In this document: piece after piece, positions 63,325-64,000 of the stretch
How positions within the stretch are numbered: position 1 is the stretch's first letter
How the letters are laid out: each line of letters begins with the position of its first letter
Assembly (NCBI RefSeq): GCF_018704125.1
Contig: NZ_JAGTIS010000004.1
Span: forward strand, 124,001 to 188,000
From: Metapseudomonas boanensis
GTDB taxonomy: Bacteria > Pseudomonadota > Gammaproteobacteria > Pseudomonadales > Pseudomonadaceae
Direction of reading: 5' to 3'
DNA: 64,000 bases
Notes under the pieces: generated by a model
The model's input: only the letters and a program-made list of their open reading frames with translations
What the model was told of the DNA's origin: nothing
The model's database searches: none
Made by a program: the position numbers and the translations under genes

Positions 63325-64000
63325 ATGCCCATAGATGCGAAGGTCGAACCAAATCAGCTGACTTGCGGCCGGGGCCCGGACCCGACCTTGGTCCAATCCC
63401 CCCCTGGACCAAAGCCGGGACGGAACAATAGCTGGTGGCGCCGCTTCTGCAATCGTGCAAGACGCCTGAAGCGCTCTACCCAATTCGTAATCGCGGCCAG
63501 CTTCATCCTGAGCCTGACCATGTCACTGGTCGGCAACCTGGTCGGCCAGCGCATCGAACGCGCCGCCGTGCAATCGGCAGCTGAGGCCGGTGCGCTTTAC
63601 ATGGAGAGTTTTCTGGAACCCTTTGTCCAGGACCTGGCTACCACTGGAACAATTTCCCCCGACAGCGCTGCCGCTATTGATCAATTGCTGCAGAACAGCT
63701 CTCTGAACCGCCATGTAGCCTCCGTGAAGATCTGGAGGCCCGATGGCACGGTTATCTACAGCACCGACAAATCGACGCTGAACCGCCAGTTCCCCACTGA
63801 CGAGATTGACGAAGCCTTGCAAGGCCGGATCGTGACTGGGCTGGAGGATCTGGAGCAGGACGAGAACGTCTTCGAGCGCAGTCTCGACATGCCGCTTTAC
63901 GAAATCTACGCGCCCTTGCGTGAACACGGAACGGGCAAGGTGGTTGCGGTGGGCGAGTTCTACGAGCGTGCCGACAGCCTGGAGCAGGAAATCGACACCG
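63325..64000 (+). CDS. membrane sensor protein, probably histidine kinase N-terminus (truncated by window edge)
   Basis: The frame is open from an ATG with AAGGAG upstream to the window end (225 codons). Residues 1-50 are basic and Pro-rich. A membrane helix follows at about 52-72 (QFVIAASFILSLTMSLVGNL). Then comes an extracytoplasmic region with VASVKIWRPDGTVIYSTDKS, ITGLEDLEQDENVF-like and YEIYAPLREHGTGKVVAVGE, which looks like a dCache/PAS-type sensor domain. The C-terminal output is outside the window; a two-component kinase is most likely, and a diguanylate cyclase is possible. It is divergent from the RTX remnant. Confidence 0.65.
   Translation, partial: MPIDAKVEPNQLTCGRGPDPTLVQSPPGPKPGRNNSWWRRFCNRARRLKRSTQFVIAASFILSLTMSLVGNLVGQRIERAAVQSAAEAGALYMESFLEPFVQDLATTGTISPDSAAAIDQLLQNSSLNRHVASVKIWRPDGTVIYSTDKSTLNRQFPTDEIDEALQGRIVTGLEDLEQDENVFERSLDMPLYEIYAPLREHGTGKVVAVGEFYERADSLEQEIDT

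Noticed and set aside
1-64000. tRNA, rRNA or CRISPR loci
   Set aside because: No cloverleaf-type conserved arms, rRNA-like segments or repeat-spacer arrays were seen on either strand.

Overview
The window is a piece of a high-GC gammaproteobacterial chromosome, almost certainly Pseudomonas. It carries the Pseudomonas flagellar gene order (flgA-cheV-cheR, flgM-flgN-flgZ, flgBCDE, flgFGHIJK) with sigma-54 and FliA promoters, an arginine transaminase (aru) locus, and the REP palindromes typical of fluorescent pseudomonads. I cannot name the species.

Layout. (1) 1-9382, minus strand: rod/hook genes flgB-C-D-E and flgF-G-H-I-J-K, each block behind a sigma-54 site; flgK runs off the left edge. (2) 9384-19041, minus: a seven-gene catabolic operon centred on aruH/aruI (arginine:pyruvate transaminase and 2-ketoarginine decarboxylase), with an aldehyde dehydrogenase, a quinone reductase and three acyl-CoA genes. 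(3) 19303-24718, minus: an amino-acid permease and the aruR-[substrate-binding protein]-aruS signalling operon. (4) 24807-29616: a TetR regulator, a polyamine-type binding protein, a class III aminotransferase, a LuxR-type regulator and ohr. (5) 29709-31508: a low-GC islet with a glucuronyl C5-epimerase-like secreted protein, bounded by a broken duplicate of the cheR 3' end. (6) 31509-35971: cheR, cheV, flgA, flgM, flgN and the PilZ brake flgZ. (7) 35968-39419: a DUF2064 protein, an MFS transporter and a glutamine-synthetase-like gamma-glutamyl ligase. (8) 39656-61672: two tandem genes of about 10.4 kb encoding giant secreted proteins, each with two animal-type haem peroxidase domains, several RTX calcium-binding blocks and Ig-like linkers. 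(9) 62071-63200: an internally deleted ISL3-type element and the tail of a broken third RTX gene. (10) 63325-64000: the start of a membrane sensor protein on the plus strand.

How it works together. Regions 1 and 6 build, regulate and brake the flagellum, but they are separated by about 22 kb of arginine/polyamine catabolism plus the epimerase islet. Regions 2-4 look like one arginine/polyamine module: a two-component system with its own binding protein, a permease, the transaminase pathway, and a 19-bp palindrome-like motif shared by two promoter regions.

Most interesting item: both giant peroxidase genes have the same upstream architecture. It consists of a TTGACA-N17-TTTAGT promoter, a CTGCA/TGCAG stem-loop, the ribosome-binding sequence CTAGGGAGAAC, a 29-30 codon upstream ORF ending in [I/V]HGPPxx-stop, a further hairpin, and then the peroxidase start about 190 nt later. 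The HGPP codons differ only synonymously between the copies, which points to a selected leader peptide that may control these very costly secreted enzymes. The last 1.3 kb of the two genes is almost identical although the rest has diverged, as expected from gene conversion. No type I secretion genes for them are in the window.
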